DNA of 64,000 nucleotides from Rhabditophanes sp. KR3021 (GCA_963281155.1 CAUJLY010000004.1:1674001-1738000); one strand, 5' to 3'; counted from the first letter of the stretch, positions 45,526-57,218 are shown. Numbers and translations: made by a program. Notes: generated by a model from the letters alone, not told the origin.

Positions 45526-46580
45526 CTTTTTGAACTAAATGGAATTGTTTAGATTAAATATATATGGAGTTTGTAAGATTTTTAAAAGGGTTCATCAATA
45601 TGGTTGGCTCAAATTGCAAAAGTTTACTACTATATCGACTTTTTAGATAATATTTAACTATTTGTTAAAATGTGTGTTCTGAAACAATCATTGCCATGAG
45701 GAAGTTAGTAATTATAAAGAAAACGATTGTTAAAACCCTCAAAAAATGTCAAAAGGTGTTTCAAAGATTGATGGTCTCAATACAACTAGCTCTTATTACT
45801 ACCACACTACTATTCTATAAATATTTGTGCTAAATTGGCTTATTTTTAAAAGCCGGCAAATATGAAACCTTCATTTACAAAAAATATCCTTTCATGTGAA
45901 AGTCAAATAGTGACCGTTGCCCTAAACTATCAGAATACATTACTGCCATCTAATCTATCTTTCCAGAAGAATATTTAATAAAGCGAAAGAAACATAGTTA
46001 CAAAGAATAATTCACTCATTTGAAAAATATAAATTTCCAGCCCATATTTGATTTTAAAAAGAGATACTTAATTTTATCACGCTATTAATCACCCTTGGAT
46101 AGGTTTTTAGGAATCCATTCCAGTTATCATTATTGTTATCGTTATTGTTGTTCATCATAGACTCCTCCATTGAAGCTGTCATTTTTAGGCAATTTGAGCA
46201 ACTTTTGTCACTGCTTTTTAGAAGTTTTTGGTCTATAAAAAATATAATAAAAAAGGTTATTGGTGGTGAGATCCAATAAATAGGCAGGAAATAAAAAACA
46301 TCGAGTATATTAAATATATATTTGTTTAAAAAAGAAAGAAATAGTCAAAGAAGGAACATATTTATAAATAAATTTATTGACTCAGACTTCTTCTATTTTT
46401 CAAAATGAAGGAATAACAGCTTTGCCTTGATTTATTATTATGCATACAAGAAAAAGACGATAAATAAATATTTAGTTTCCTTTGTATACAAAGATTTTGT
46501 TCAGTTAAAAGGTTTACGTAGTATGAAGGCGCATGTGGAAAGAAGGAGCATTTTGGAGATGCAAAAATTGTACAGAATGT
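45526..46580. other. Intergenic, no supported gene
   Basis: On the minus strand near 46200-46070 a short frame begins MTASMEESM with an Asn/Asp repeat (from an AAC/GAT run) and then stops; too short to call. A plus-strand ORF at 46427-46675 overlaps the decayed decarboxylase and is not called. Confidence 0.45.
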
Positions 46581-48402
46581 TTATTTATTATGTCTTGGTG
46601 TGGGTGGTAGTCGTTCAGCACAAGGAGAATTTAACGAAGTTTGTGGTTTTGTTGTGGCAAACCATTTTTCAATAATAGAACACATCACTCCCCAATGCTT
46701 GGCACCTTCATTGTTACAATTATGTAGAGACAAAAAGATGGCTGTTACATTTTCTTGGAGCTAATTTGTTTAACTGCAGCCTCCTGAGAACTGTTAATGA
46801 AAATAGAGAGGTCTTTGGTGCTGGCATTAGCTACGTCTTGTTTTGGCCCAGACACTCGGAAGCAAATGGTGCCTAGGTCGGCCCCGCCAATGACTTCTAG
46901 TCTTTTGTCATCTTCAATCTTCGATTTAATTAATTTAGTCTTTTCCATCACATGCGAAACGTATTTAGTGAGAGTGGATACTCCATTGAATTTTTAAAAA
47001 GCCCATAAACTGATGATACTCAAGTTTCGTCCAAACAAATCAGTAAACTCATTTTTCTTACTATAAAGGACGACGGCACTCGAACTGGTTGTCATAAATT
47101 TAGATGGTTGAATCATCAAGGAAGTAACGGCCTCAATCCCAGAGGACTTTTGTCTTATTGCAAAAAGGGCATTTCCCCCATAACTCGCATCCACATGCAC
47201 CCAAATATCGTGTGGCTTAGCGATTTTTTCCAGCTCACTGAAATTATCATACGAACAGGCGTATGAAGTCCCGAATGAAGCAGCAATAAAGAAAGTAACC
47301 ATAAAGTTAGTTACTTTCTTGCACCTAACATTTCTTTGGTAATTAAATCCTTCCCAGCATATTTAGTATAGACAACTAAGACAGCTGAAACCATATCCTG
47401 GACGTCTGTACCATTTCCCGTCCCTACAAAATAGCGCGGATGTATTTTGGTTGTAATTGACGGACAGATGATGTCAAAGAATTCATCAAATATTTTCTTA
47501 GCAGAAGGTGCCTCGCCATTTGTGGTGTAGTCGAAAGTGTCGGGAAGAATATTGCCTACTGGGTGAAGTGATACGTTTTCTGGATTTGCTCGGGCTTTGG
47601 ACATGATTTCCGTGATGTATTTAGCGGACTCGATTAGTTGGAAATCATTGTCCGAAAAAGTTGTACTTATGGCTGTTGTGTTCATTGAATTTTTGGTTTG
47701 GGTTTCCTTGTATTTTTTGAATTCAGTTTGTAAGTTTATGTAAGCTTTTTTATTCTTACGACGAATGTAACAAATTAGAAGTATAGCAACAATTAGTATA
47801 CTCAAACAAATAGCCAAAAAGTACGAAATTTTTTCTTCATTATTCATTACAAAAACAGGAAGAACATCTTTTTCTCCTGGGTGTTCCTGAATAGCCATGC
47901 TGCCACTAAACTCGTCCAAAGTATATTTGTACAAATTTTTGAAGGTACCAATTGCTTTAGCAACATTCTCAGAATTCATTATTTTTAGGTCAAATAAATA
48001 ACCAATCTTAGATATTTTTATGACATTGATAGTTCCAGTGGTATTAAACTTCTCGTTAGCATACAAAATAAGATAATCATCAAAGATTGGAGCATCACAA
48101 ATGGAAATCTCTTCTCTAAGTCAAATTTTAAATTAAAAAGAAGGTAGTTCCAACCTGTGATTGTTGATAACAAGTATTACAGTTCCAATAGTAATATTCT
48201 TGACATCAATATTTGCTATCAAAGCGCTGCAAATGTCACCCTCATACATCTGAGCTGTCTTGGCCTTGTAGTGAGTAAAGATACCATTCAAAACTTCTTG
48301 TGAATAGGTAGTTCCGTTGACGGCATAAAAGGCTTCCTCGACTATGTTGACATTTTGGGAAGTTATGAATAGAAGGAATGAGAAGATTAAGGATAAAATC
48401 AT
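46581..48402 (-). pseudogene. Broken membrane-anchored decarboxylase-like gene (AADC/group II PLP family)
   Basis: Exon 48402-48155 has a signal peptide (MILSLIFSFLLFITS) and joins in phase to 48115. The frame then continues through an ectodomain and a transmembrane helix (SYFLAICLSILIVAILLICY, about residue 180-200). It runs directly into sequence like the start of aromatic-amino-acid decarboxylases (AKYITEIMSK, ITTKIHPRYFVGTGNG). After that the family is followed in pieces: FGTSYACSYDNF, IWVHVDASYGG, PSKFMT (PLP-lysine region), LGTICFRVSG and an end segment. Middle parts are deleted. The frame shifts near 47310 and 46750, and TAA at 46994-46996 interrupts it. The fusion is encoded within one continuous frame, so the ancestor was a membrane-anchored decarboxylase relative. 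Confidence 0.65.
47289..47320. repeat. Perfect 11-bp inverted repeat with 10-base loop
   Basis: AAGAAAGTAAC (47289-47299) and GTTACTTTCTT (47310-47320) are exact reverse complements. They sit on the first frame break of the decarboxylase pseudogene, next to an internal deletion, which suggests a hairpin-linked rearrangement. Confidence 0.8.
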
Positions 48403-49206
48403 TCTAATCTACTTAGTTATGCCTCACTTTTTCGTGTGCTTTAATTGTTGCAAAGTGGCTTATTATTTGAATAATAAGTTCAATTCAAATGTCATATTTA
48501 ATCGAAACTTGATTGAAATATTCAAATTTTGTTTCATTCCTAAAGTTTTAATTCCCTTTTACTGCTAGAGATTTTCAATTTTGTTTTAAAATTTCAAAAG
48601 ATAATAGTAAGATATAGGAGAGGTTCCAGTAATTGAACTTTTACTTAACGGCAATTACCAGTCTCCTTAACCTCACTTTTCAACTTGCAAAAGATAATAA
48701 CGAACTTCATCCATTATGTGTCATCGCCCCTAACCTTGATTCATATATCCATTGATTGTGAATCATTTCCCATCTCCAACAAAATAAATTTGTGACCTAT
48801 ATTACCCCGCCATATATAAATTATATTTGATGTAATATATTACATATCACCACCACCACCAAAGTCTCAATGTTAGCGAATCAACCCATAATGAAACGGC
48901 ACAACAATAGTCATCCTATGAGCCATGTCAATTGGTTACAACTTCATCAATAAAATATACACCTACCGCACTATCATACCGACAAAATACAACAGGGCAA
49001 GGAAGGAAGACATATACGAGAGTTAATAGTGTCGCGGAGAAGTTTGCCTAAATTTAATATAGAAGTTTGTCTAATTTATATACTTTTTGAATTATTTTAT
49101 TTTACTGGACGACAAATAATACATAAAGGTTATTTATTAATTAAAAATTGGATTCTATTTTTCTTAATTGGTCATTTATTTTATCCAGCATATTAACATC
49201 ATTGCA
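48403..49206. other. Divergent spacer, no gene seen
   Basis: Between the minus-strand decarboxylase remnant and a plus-strand secreted-protein gene. No ORF supported. Confidence 0.5.
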
Positions 49207-50794
49207 ATGGACGGTTTGCGATTGTCTTTTGTTAAATATTATTATTTATTGTTGATTGTGGTGCCGCATCTAATATCTTCAAATGGAATGTCAACTTTCC
49301 AATGTCCCAACGGCTACTTCATCTCAAAGTTTGCTTCAGCTTACGATGGAACAGAAAGATTCTACAAATTTTCGTGCACTAAATTTGGAAAAGATGTTAT
49401 TTTACATGATGAAGAGTGTACGACGACGGAAGCTGCTACCACGGAAAACGGAGATATGTACATGAGTTGTGGCAGTTCACAATACACAGTTGGAGTGGAG
49501 ATAATAGAAAATGTCCAAACTAGTGTAGACTCCTGGCAGTTACTTTGCTGCAAGAGTAATCAAATTGAAATTAGGAGTGGGGATTGCATTGAAACTAAGT
49601 TTATTAATGATAATAGGAAAAGCTCTTTCTTTAGTACGGGGACGCAGGTGGTAAGGAGGTGGCAGTCGATGTCGGAGAATGGAGATAGGAGGTGGTGGAT
49701 GCAGCTTTGTCCTATTGATATCAATATCAAGAAGCCACAAGGTGTGTTGGGTGAAGTAAGAGCTAGGCGGCAAGTTCCTTGGGAATGGTCTAGAGGGCGA
49801 TACCCTGTCACAGATTCTGATTACAATCCTCAATTTTTGGACCAAGAAAAGTTACAGGGTTCACAAAGAAGAAGACTTTTTACTAATAGTCGTGAATCAC
49901 CCGAAAACATTCTAGTCTTTTCTCGGGAGGGAATGGCAACAACCATTCCGGAACAAGAAGAAGAAATTACACCGGGCCCAATTCGTCTCAAAAACATCAA
50001 CGGCCGTTACACTGCTAATCCCGGAACTGATAGATTAGAAAACTATGCCAAAAGCCTTCAACATAAATACTACACCACTCCACAGCCATCATCCACAACA
50101 ACACTCTCAACTACAACCGAACAGCCTCCAACTACAACTCAAACATCACCTTCGACCACTAAATTGTACAGAACCGTAAGGCCAGCAACTACAGTGGCAC
50201 CCCTTTCAGAAGGGGACAAACCAGAAAAACCTACATCCGGTATAGATTATTAGTAAATTATCCCCTTTTTGAATATTTACCTTAATATGCCTATCTTTTA
50301 GTGACGTGTATGATGAAAATTTCGATAAAAAGAAACATGCTAAGAAGAATAATAATTTGCTAGACGCTGTCCAGGACATGTTCGAGAACATTAAGGATGG
50401 ACTTTCATTGGTGCAGTTTCCCATTAAGCAACCTGCTAATACTCAACACCAACAACAAAATAATGAAGGATATATTGAGCCACCAGAAGTTGGATATAAT
50501 GGGAATCAAAATAATGGAGGATTTAATCAACCCAGACTACCTACTCATCCAATCTACGTCAATTTGCCTCCTAAAATCATGCCCTTAGGCGAGCCAATCG
50601 CCTTTTCCTCCGATGACGGTTCCTTCAACATCAATTCAGACGGCCCCAACAGCAAAATTAGTTTCAAAATGGGTCCATTCACCAATCAACCTTCTGAGTC
50701 CGATCCAAAGATAATAAGACCACTCGTACCCAAAGACGGCCAAGGAACCATCGATACAATCCTGCAGACTTTAGGACTCTGCCAAGGCCATTAA
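49207..50794 (+). CDS. Secreted matrix-type protein with dermatopontin-like N terminus
   Basis: Exons 49207-50252 and 50302-50794 join in phase (49-bp intron) to 512 residues. A signal peptide (about 1-26) is followed by a cysteine-containing domain (FQCPNGYFISKFASAYDGTE, RFYKFSC, SWQLLCCKS, WWMQLCPI, to about residue 175). The NGxxIxxFxSxYDGxERxYxFxC text resembles dermatopontin-like domains of extracellular matrix proteins. Two basic cleavage-like sites follow (RARRQ, SQRRRL), then a Thr/Pro/Ser mucin-like stretch (about 290-340) and an Asn/Gln-rich C-terminal part ending in TILQTLGLCQGH. Likely a processed extracellular or cuticle protein. The dermatopontin link is inferred from pattern only. 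Confidence 0.72.
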
Positions 50795-51503
50795 TTACGT
50801 CAACTTTTTTGCTCTCATCTTCTCTTGGTTAATGTACAAAATAATATATAATTTAATTGACACAGTAAATGACATTATTTATAGAAATAATTCGTTTTTT
50901 TGTTTATTTTTAGCCTTGCCTACTGGAGTGCTAAGTACAGGCATTAAATGGATCGTGGTTTTGGCGATGTAAGGCGTCTTTTTTATAGACCCCAAGCGAT
51001 GATGCCACACAACTCAACCAAAATTAAAAACCAATTAATTCGAAATCTTAAGTTCCTTCTTTTCACTTACACACATTTACGAGTCTTTTTAATTGATAAA
51101 AAATCAGCACTTTACTACCAACAACAAAACATTAAACTCAATGAAGTATAAGTAATTCATACAATAACTGTGATCTATTTTTTTAAAACGCTAAGCACAG
51201 ACATAACAAAAAACTTCACCTTAGTTAATAAGTTCAAATTATAAATATCATAAGCAAAAAATAATTGATGATGTAGCTTTAACAAAAATTTGATACAAAT
51301 TCCAAAACTCATTTATTTAAATTTTTTTCTTTTAAACTATAAACATTAGGCCAGACCAGCCCATTTATTCCTTTAATGGGTGCCTATTAACAAAGTGTGT
51401 CCTGAAAGCGGGTATTTAAGGGAGCTCGAAAGCACAAAATGCCGTCATTTAGGAAGCAAATAAACATATATTTGTAATATTATTATTGAAGCACAAATTA
51501 GAG
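50795..51503. other. Spacer, no gene seen
   Basis: A small ORF at 50948-51151 is not supported. A TATA-like TATTTAAG at 51413-51420 may serve the lipase-like gene. Confidence 0.5.
51413..51420 (+). promoter_or_regulatory. TATA-like box of the lipase-related gene
   Basis: TATTTAAG in a G-rich context, 84 bp before the ATG at 51504. Confidence 0.3.
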
Positions 51504-52554
51504 ATGTTTAGGAGTATTTTGATACTATCTTTTTTGATTGGAGCTATTAGTGGAGGAGAAGTCATGAGTGAAAGGTTTGGCAAGTGGTTATCTCTGAATG
51601 GATATGATGATCAGGGTTTTGATGATAATGTTGAAGGCAATTTCGGAGGACTTGAATATCCCGAACAATTGCATCATCTTCCTGTTGTCTTTGTTTCAGG
51701 CTTACAACCATCAACCTTTTCTAAAGCCGTTTCATTTTTTTTAAAGAGAAATTACTCGATGAACGAATTGTATGGAATAATATCGTCTCCTGATCATTCC
51801 ATTGCATCAATTTTCAATTCAACTATCACCTGTTCGTTAATTAGAAGGCAACGGACATTTTTAGAAGCAGTCATACAATACACACAGACAAACAAAGTTA
51901 ATGTGATTTCATTTGATCTTGGTGTTACCATTGCCAGAAAGGCCATCAAGGGAGGTGTGATGACCGATGAAGATGGTAAATAATATATAACAAACAAAAG
52001 GGCATTTAAAAACATTTCAGGCAACATTTGCAACATCGGAGTTTCCTTATCCAACTACATAAACACATTCATCGCAATATCAGGCATGAATTACGGATAC
52101 CCGTATTGTTCAAAACATTCAAACTCAAATATTCCATTTTGCAACAAAGTAGTATGTTTACTACTGCTAAATACGTCACTCTCATCATTTTTTATTCTTA
52201 TAGAATGGAATGTGGCCAGGAGATGAATGCACAAACCACAACTGTTTAAGTGGCCATAAATGCTGCGACACCTCATACTCACAACTTTTAATGGGTCTGA
52301 ATGAAGACAATTCTGGAAAAGAAGGAACTAATATCTTTGTTATTAAGTCTTCTGGTAACTTTTAATATTTATCAAAAATAGGCTTATATTTTTCAGATGA
52401 CGACTTTATAGGTGATGAGTCAACACTAGCTAGTGGTCAAGAAACTTCCTCCATGCCATATTACGATGCCGAGTACGTCTTTAGCAGATGGAGTCATTCT
52501 CAAACCAAAGATAAATCACTTCCTCTTCAATTCGATCTCATCAAAAAACACTAA
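51504..52554 (+). CDS. Secreted class-2 lipase relative with nucleophile Ser replaced by Asp
   Basis: Four exons (51504-51975, 52021-52148, 52204-52354, 52397-52554) give 302 residues. Signal peptide MFRSILILSFLIGAISGG. The alpha/beta-hydrolase pattern of nematode class-2 (LipA/EstA-like) lipases is clear: LPVVFVSGLQPSTFSKAV, YSMNELYGI, FLEAVIQYTQTNKVNVISFD, LGVTIARKAIKGG, then INTFIAISGMNYG and the end SHSQTKDKSLPLQFDLIKKH. Active members have GYSMG where this protein has SFDLG, so the nucleophile is Asp. The oxyanion strand HG is SG. The late Asp and His regions remain. Probably a secreted non-catalytic relative. Introns 42-55 bp, all in phase; no breaks. Confidence 0.78.
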
Positions 52555-54018
52555 ACCTGTCTAATTTAATTATACTTTTTCTTTTTTAATCAGAAAAATT
52601 CCTCTCATTCAAATAATATACTTTATCATTTTGCTTTTGATGATCATTGATTTGTTTATTGTACTACTACCCGTTTAGCATCTTCACGTAAATATAACTC
52701 TTACTTCGATTCACATCTATTTTGTAATAATTTCAACACAAAGGGGACTTTTATCGTAAATATTAATATTTATCTGTGACGTACGCATGTCTTAACTGTA
52801 AAGGGTTTCCTTAGTTTTCGATGTAAATATCATTTGATTTACAGCATTTTCACCAAATTGCGAAATATATGTGAGTTTAATTGTTCAATTTGTATGGGCA
52901 AAATATTATTAAACTAATAGATTGAACTATCTAATCTTGTAAAGATCACTTTTAAATGATCCATCACCAAAAGTATTATATAAACAGAAGTATTTATGGA
53001 CTCATGAACAAAAAAAATTACAAACCTTGTCTTAATGAAACACAAACTTGATTAAAAGATCACCAATTTTGATCTTTCGTAGTAGACACAAATGTACTTA
53101 ATTAGATTATAAAAGGCAAAACGAAAGAAACTATTAAACATTGACTGTGCTTTAACTAATTGACTAAAATACATTTAAAAGACTTTACTCTCCCAATGAC
53201 AACCACCACCAACTTCATCAAAAAATTGTGACATAATCATATAAAGATAGATATTAATCAACAACTAATTAGATTTGTTTTTTGAAGTTTATAGTTGATG
53301 AGAAGAACATAGTTTTAATCTGTAAGGGAGAGAGAGATCATGATAGCGGGAGGAAGGTCCCATGTGTTAGTATATAAAGAGGTATGTGTGAAGGTTTTTC
53401 CAATGGAACAAAACATATGTTTATGAATCACTTCTTGTCTCTTCATTGACATCATCACCCACCACTTTTTTGAAATATTTTTTATTGTTTTGAATAGGTA
53501 TTTAGTATTCTTGAGAAACACATTATTTGTTTGTGAAAATGGGTTTCTATGTTTAAATATTAAAGTATAAACCTAAATATAAGACTAAATAATATTGAAT
53601 AAATACATACACACATCCTGACACTCTAGCCAAAATTCCTCGAAACAAACAACAATCGCGTTGTGGTGGTTGGCGTGTGTCAGACACATACACATATTTT
53701 ATCCAACTACTACCAATCTTATGATTATTTTGGCAACAAATGCAAATGTTCATATTTTGCTGTGTTGTTTTGTCAAACTAAAGACACATACAAATATAAC
53801 AAAATATTACAAACTATTAACTTTTTATAGTCCTCCCGTTTTTAGTTCTCCTTTTCTCGTCTCTCTTATTACGTCATTTTTTACCTTATTTACATGCGAA
53901 TATACTTATATTTTATCGCATCATCATCCACCAAACTAAAAAATAAAACAAACTAATAATATTTTGATTATTTCTAGATAAAAACGTACTTGACTTCACG
54001 TTAGTCACACTAAAGAAG
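52555..54018. other. Intergenic, no gene seen
   Basis: ORFs on both strands between 53300 and 53950 are low-complexity and unsupported. Confidence 0.5.
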
Positions 54019-54934
54019 ATGAAATTTTCGGCTCGTAATTTGTTAGTGTTCGTGTCTGGCAACCAGAATAAAATTAAAGATGTATTGGCCATACTGCCCA
54101 AATCTTTTAATATCGAAATCAAAAATATTCCTATCAAGGAGATTCAAGGCAGTGTGGAGGACGTTGCTTATGAGAAGTGTATTGTTGCCGTTAACAAGAC
54201 GGGTGAAGATGTTATTGTTGAAGATACGAGTAAGTTGATAAATAGAAAAATTAGGAAGTTACTGATTTTGGAAATTAGTAAACTTGCAAATTAGTATCCA
54301 TTATTTAAAAATGAGCATGTCTAATTTATAAACTTGTTTCCCAATATTCTAATTTGCTAAACGTAAAAAAAGTTACAAATTATTTTAGCGCCTAATTAAT
54401 GGTTCCTTTGTTTCAGGCTTATTCTTTGATTCATGGCGCCTATTGCCTGGTCCTTACATCAAAACTTTCGTAACCTGCCTCGCATCCTTAGACCTTTACA
54501 AACTGGCATCAGTCTTGCCAAACCAAGCAGCCACTTTAATATCTGCCGTCACCTATGCAGTTCCCAGCACCTCAGATCACGAACAACCGCGAGTATTTAT
54601 GTTTACCGGTGTCAGGCATGGACTCATTGTACCACCTCGTGCCTCGGAAAACGAACAAAGGTCCTTTGAACCTGTCTTCAGACTTCAATCCTCGGGCAAA
54701 ACAATCAGTGAGATGAATGAAAATGGGACTAGATTAAAATATTCAGCGCGTGCAGACGCTTTAAAAGAATTCGCCAAAGCTTACAAAGATTATAAAGCCA
54801 CAGGGAATTTAGAAGTCATGAAATGCAATGAAATTAATCCTGATGCCTTGGAAAGGCCTCCTGTCATGCCAATCAAGATGGAAACTATTAAGATGGTCGC
54901 AGGAAGCCTCTTGCCAGTCGCGGCTTATCAATAA
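54019..54934 (+). CDS. ITPase (HAM1/ITPA) family protein, divergent at substrate-pocket residues
   Basis: Exons 54019-54229 and 54417-54934 join in phase (187-bp intron) to 242 residues. The family pattern is clear: VFVSGNQNKIKDVLAIL, EIQGSVEDVAYEKC, VIVEDTSLFFDSW, LPGPYIKTF, FTGVRHGLIVPPR. ITPases hydrolyse dITP, ITP and XTP to monophosphates and clean the nucleotide pool. The catalytic EDT is kept. However, residues that recognise the base have changed: the GWDP loop reads SFEPVF and the SHR motif reads SAR. QGEPDE is also changed (QGSVED). About 45 extra residues extend the C terminus. It may have a different substrate or be inactive. Confidence 0.82.
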
Positions 54935-55625
54935 AATATGGATGACAGAAGGAGAATTCATTAGGTGGACTTTTCTTTCTTCTTTTTATTTATGTATATG
55001 TAAAAATATGTTCTCCTTCATTATTCACCTTTTTTACAACCATCATTATGTAGTATTTATTATGTGTAAATAAAAGAAACTTATCTATTACTCATCTTTC
55101 AATTTCCTTACAATATAACTTTAAGTAAACACTAAATTCATTTAAATCACCTCAAAATTGACGGCCAATTAAAGGAAACTCGAAATGATGTACTTAACTC
55201 TATAAAATCAAAAAAATAACCCCTTCTAAAAGACCACAAATTATTAAAGATTACCCTATAAGGAAAGATTGAGACCATTTTTATAATGATGCATAAAGTG
55301 TATTACAACATATTGTATTCTCAATTATACAGGAATAGAATTAATAGTTTACAAACACATCAATTTAATGAATCTTTTCATTCGCTAAATAGTCCTCCTT
55401 TAACATAGATGCAGGGGAGATGGGCAGTTGATTTTTTCATATGTTCATCAACTTACATAACTAAAAGAAAGGTCTTTTTTTGTTCGCGCACCACTATTTT
55501 GGTATATATACAACCGGCAGAACGAAGGAGCGACAGGTCATACTGATTGTGTGTCTATAAAGGGAAGCTTAACTTAGTTGGAGAAAACATTTGGTTGGTT
55601 AAAGGCGATCTGTGAAACCATCATT
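54935..55625. other. Spacer and promoter, no gene seen
   Basis: AATAAA after 55066 can end the ITPase-like mRNA. A TATA box lies at 55503-55510 (listed separately). Confidence 0.55.
55503..55510 (+). promoter_or_regulatory. TATA box of the Q/T-rich secreted-protein gene
   Basis: TATATATA, 116 bp before the ATG at 55626, with a CACT-type possible start at about 55490-55540. Confidence 0.4.
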
Positions 55626-57218
55626 ATGTTAAATATTTATTTACTTACTGTATTGATATTACCTAGTTTGGCGCAGGCCAGAGCTGATTTCTACCCTGCG
55701 ACTTCGGAGGAAGCTTACTTTCCTTACTCCAATTATTATAATGGATACAATAATTATCCAGTCGAAGAAGGTGCCCGTTTCACTAATGAAAATGAGTATA
55801 TGCACAATTATAGACCTTATTCCTATGGGTCTCAAAATTGGTATCAACAACAACAACCACAACAACAACCACAACAACAGGTGCCCATCCTTTACAGAAC
55901 TATTGTTCGTTACAACAACTACGAAGACACCAACAATAGCCCCCTCAGCAATGGTGGTATTTACCAAAAAAATGATTTCAACAACAAGTATGATTCAAAC
56001 AAACCATTGACGACCAACTTTAATGATCAAGTCAACACAAATTATCCAAGTTACCAAAACACTTTTTATCAGTCATCTTCTTCTCAACCTGAACAGTCAC
56101 AATCACAGTTTTCTGGCGTCAACTACAACAACTTTAACAAAGTTAATGCTCCCTCTAACCAACCATTGTATACAAACTTTAAAAAAGTTGACACGCCATA
56201 TCAAGGTGGATTTGACGCTCCTTCTTATCAGAGACCGTCGTTTCCATTTAGTACATTTGAATCATCAACGAATGTTCCTTTAACTAGTACTGTTGAAAGG
56301 CAATCAGTTGTCGAGATCAAAAAACCTGAATTCGATAAAGTTTCCGTGATTGATAGCGGTAATAACGAGAAGAAGGAAGCAGTTGTGGAGGAGTTTGGTT
56401 CTAAAGCACAAAACGTGCCTACTTTTGTCTCGACTGTCAAGGAAGTGTTTGATGATCAGGAAGGAAGACGACCACCTTTAATTGACACATCCAAATTAGA
56501 GAAAATTGATTTCGTTGTTCAGAGCCAATTGACTACAACTACGCAAAACCCAATTCAAGTTGATTTCCAAACATCACATGGTCTAGAAACGACGACTCAA
56601 GTTGATAGCATATCAGCAACAACACCAAAAGACACCACTGAAAGTACACCTTCTCCTGCCGACTTAGAGCAAATGAAGAAGGCGTTTTCTGTGTTGACGG
56701 CTATTTATCCTAGTACATGGAGGCCAGAGGTTAGGAGTAAGGATATTGCGGATAAATCTAGCGAGGAAAAGGATAGAGAAACTGTTATTACCGACGAGGA
56801 AGAACAATTGAGAAAGGAAGTTGCTGAGGAAAGGGGAAGAAGTACGAGTGCCACTACGACGACTGAGGGACCAGCCGTAACAACAGTTATTCCAATCAAA
56901 AAAGGAATTGAAGCAACGCAAGAAAAAGTAATTGAAACTACACAAGAAAAGGGAGTTGAAACTACACAAGAAAAGGGAATCGAAACTACACAAGAAAAGG
57001 GAATCGAAATATCCAGCAGCCCCACTACAACCACCTCCACAAAGTTACCCCCAGCCGAGGCAGAAGAAGAACACTCTGGCGAGATCGAAGAACCACAAAT
57101 CAACAACGCTCAGACCTTAGCAGAAAAAGAACGTCAAAAGACACTAGAAATGTTCCGCGCCTTCCAAGCTTCCCTAGCTGGCATCGATTCATCCTCCCCT
57201 TCATCTATCTCAACCTAA
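55626..57218 (+). CDS. Secreted low-complexity (Q/N/Y/T-rich) protein with 8-residue repeats
   Basis: One exon, 530 residues from the ATG at 55626, which opens a signal peptide (MLNIYLLTVLILPSLAQA). The N-terminal third is Tyr/Asn/Gln-rich (YSNYYNGYNNYP; QQQQPQQQPQQQ), the middle is Ser/Thr/Pro-rich with acidic parts, and near residue 425-460 there are four to five copies of an 8-residue unit K(G/V)(I/V)E(T/A)TQE. The end is acidic and helical (AEKERQKTLEMFRAFQASLA). No cysteines in the mature part. This fits an unstructured cuticle or extracellular matrix protein; no family recognised. A TATA box precedes it. Confidence 0.72.
   Translation: MLNIYLLTVLILPSLAQARADFYPATSEEAYFPYSNYYNGYNNYPVEEGARFTNENEYMHNYRPYSYGSQNWYQQQQPQQQPQQQVPILYRTIVRYNNYEDTNNSPLSNGGIYQKNDFNNKYDSNKPLTTNFNDQVNTNYPSYQNTFYQSSSSQPEQSQSQFSGVNYNNFNKVNAPSNQPLYTNFKKVDTPYQGGFDAPSYQRPSFPFSTFESSTNVPLTSTVERQSVVEIKKPEFDKVSVIDSGNNEKKEAVVEEFGSKAQNVPTFVSTVKEVFDDQEGRRPPLIDTSKLEKIDFVVQSQLTTTTQNPIQVDFQTSHGLETTTQVDSISATTPKDTTESTPSPADLEQMKKAFSVLTAIYPSTWRPEVRSKDIADKSSEEKDRETVITDEEEQLRKEVAEERGRSTSATTTTEGPAVTTVIPIKKGIEATQEKVIETTQEKGVETTQEKGIETTQEKGIEISSSPTTTTSTKLPPAEAEEEHSGEIEEPQINNAQTLAEKERQKTLEMFRAFQASLAGIDSSSPSSIST
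56901..57011 (+). repeat. Tandem 24-bp repeat within coding sequence
   Basis: Four full and one partial 24-base units starting at 56901, 56925, 56949, 56973 and 56997; the third and fourth differ at two bases. They encode the TTQEKGIE repeat and keep the frame. Confidence 0.85.

Noticed and set aside
46427..46675. 82-codon plus-strand ORF
   Set aside because: Overlaps the minus-strand decarboxylase end segment, which has family similarity; the plus-strand frame has none.
47220..47310. Intron reading of the frame break (donor GTAACT, acceptor TTTCAG at about 47230)
   Set aside because: The would-be intron itself encodes decarboxylase-like text (FGTSYACSYDNF), so it is more likely broken coding sequence.
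55840..55885. CAA/CAACCA repeat as possible microsatellite or array
   Set aside because: It encodes a poly-Gln/Pro stretch in frame; treated as coding low complexity. No CRISPR-like array exists in the window.
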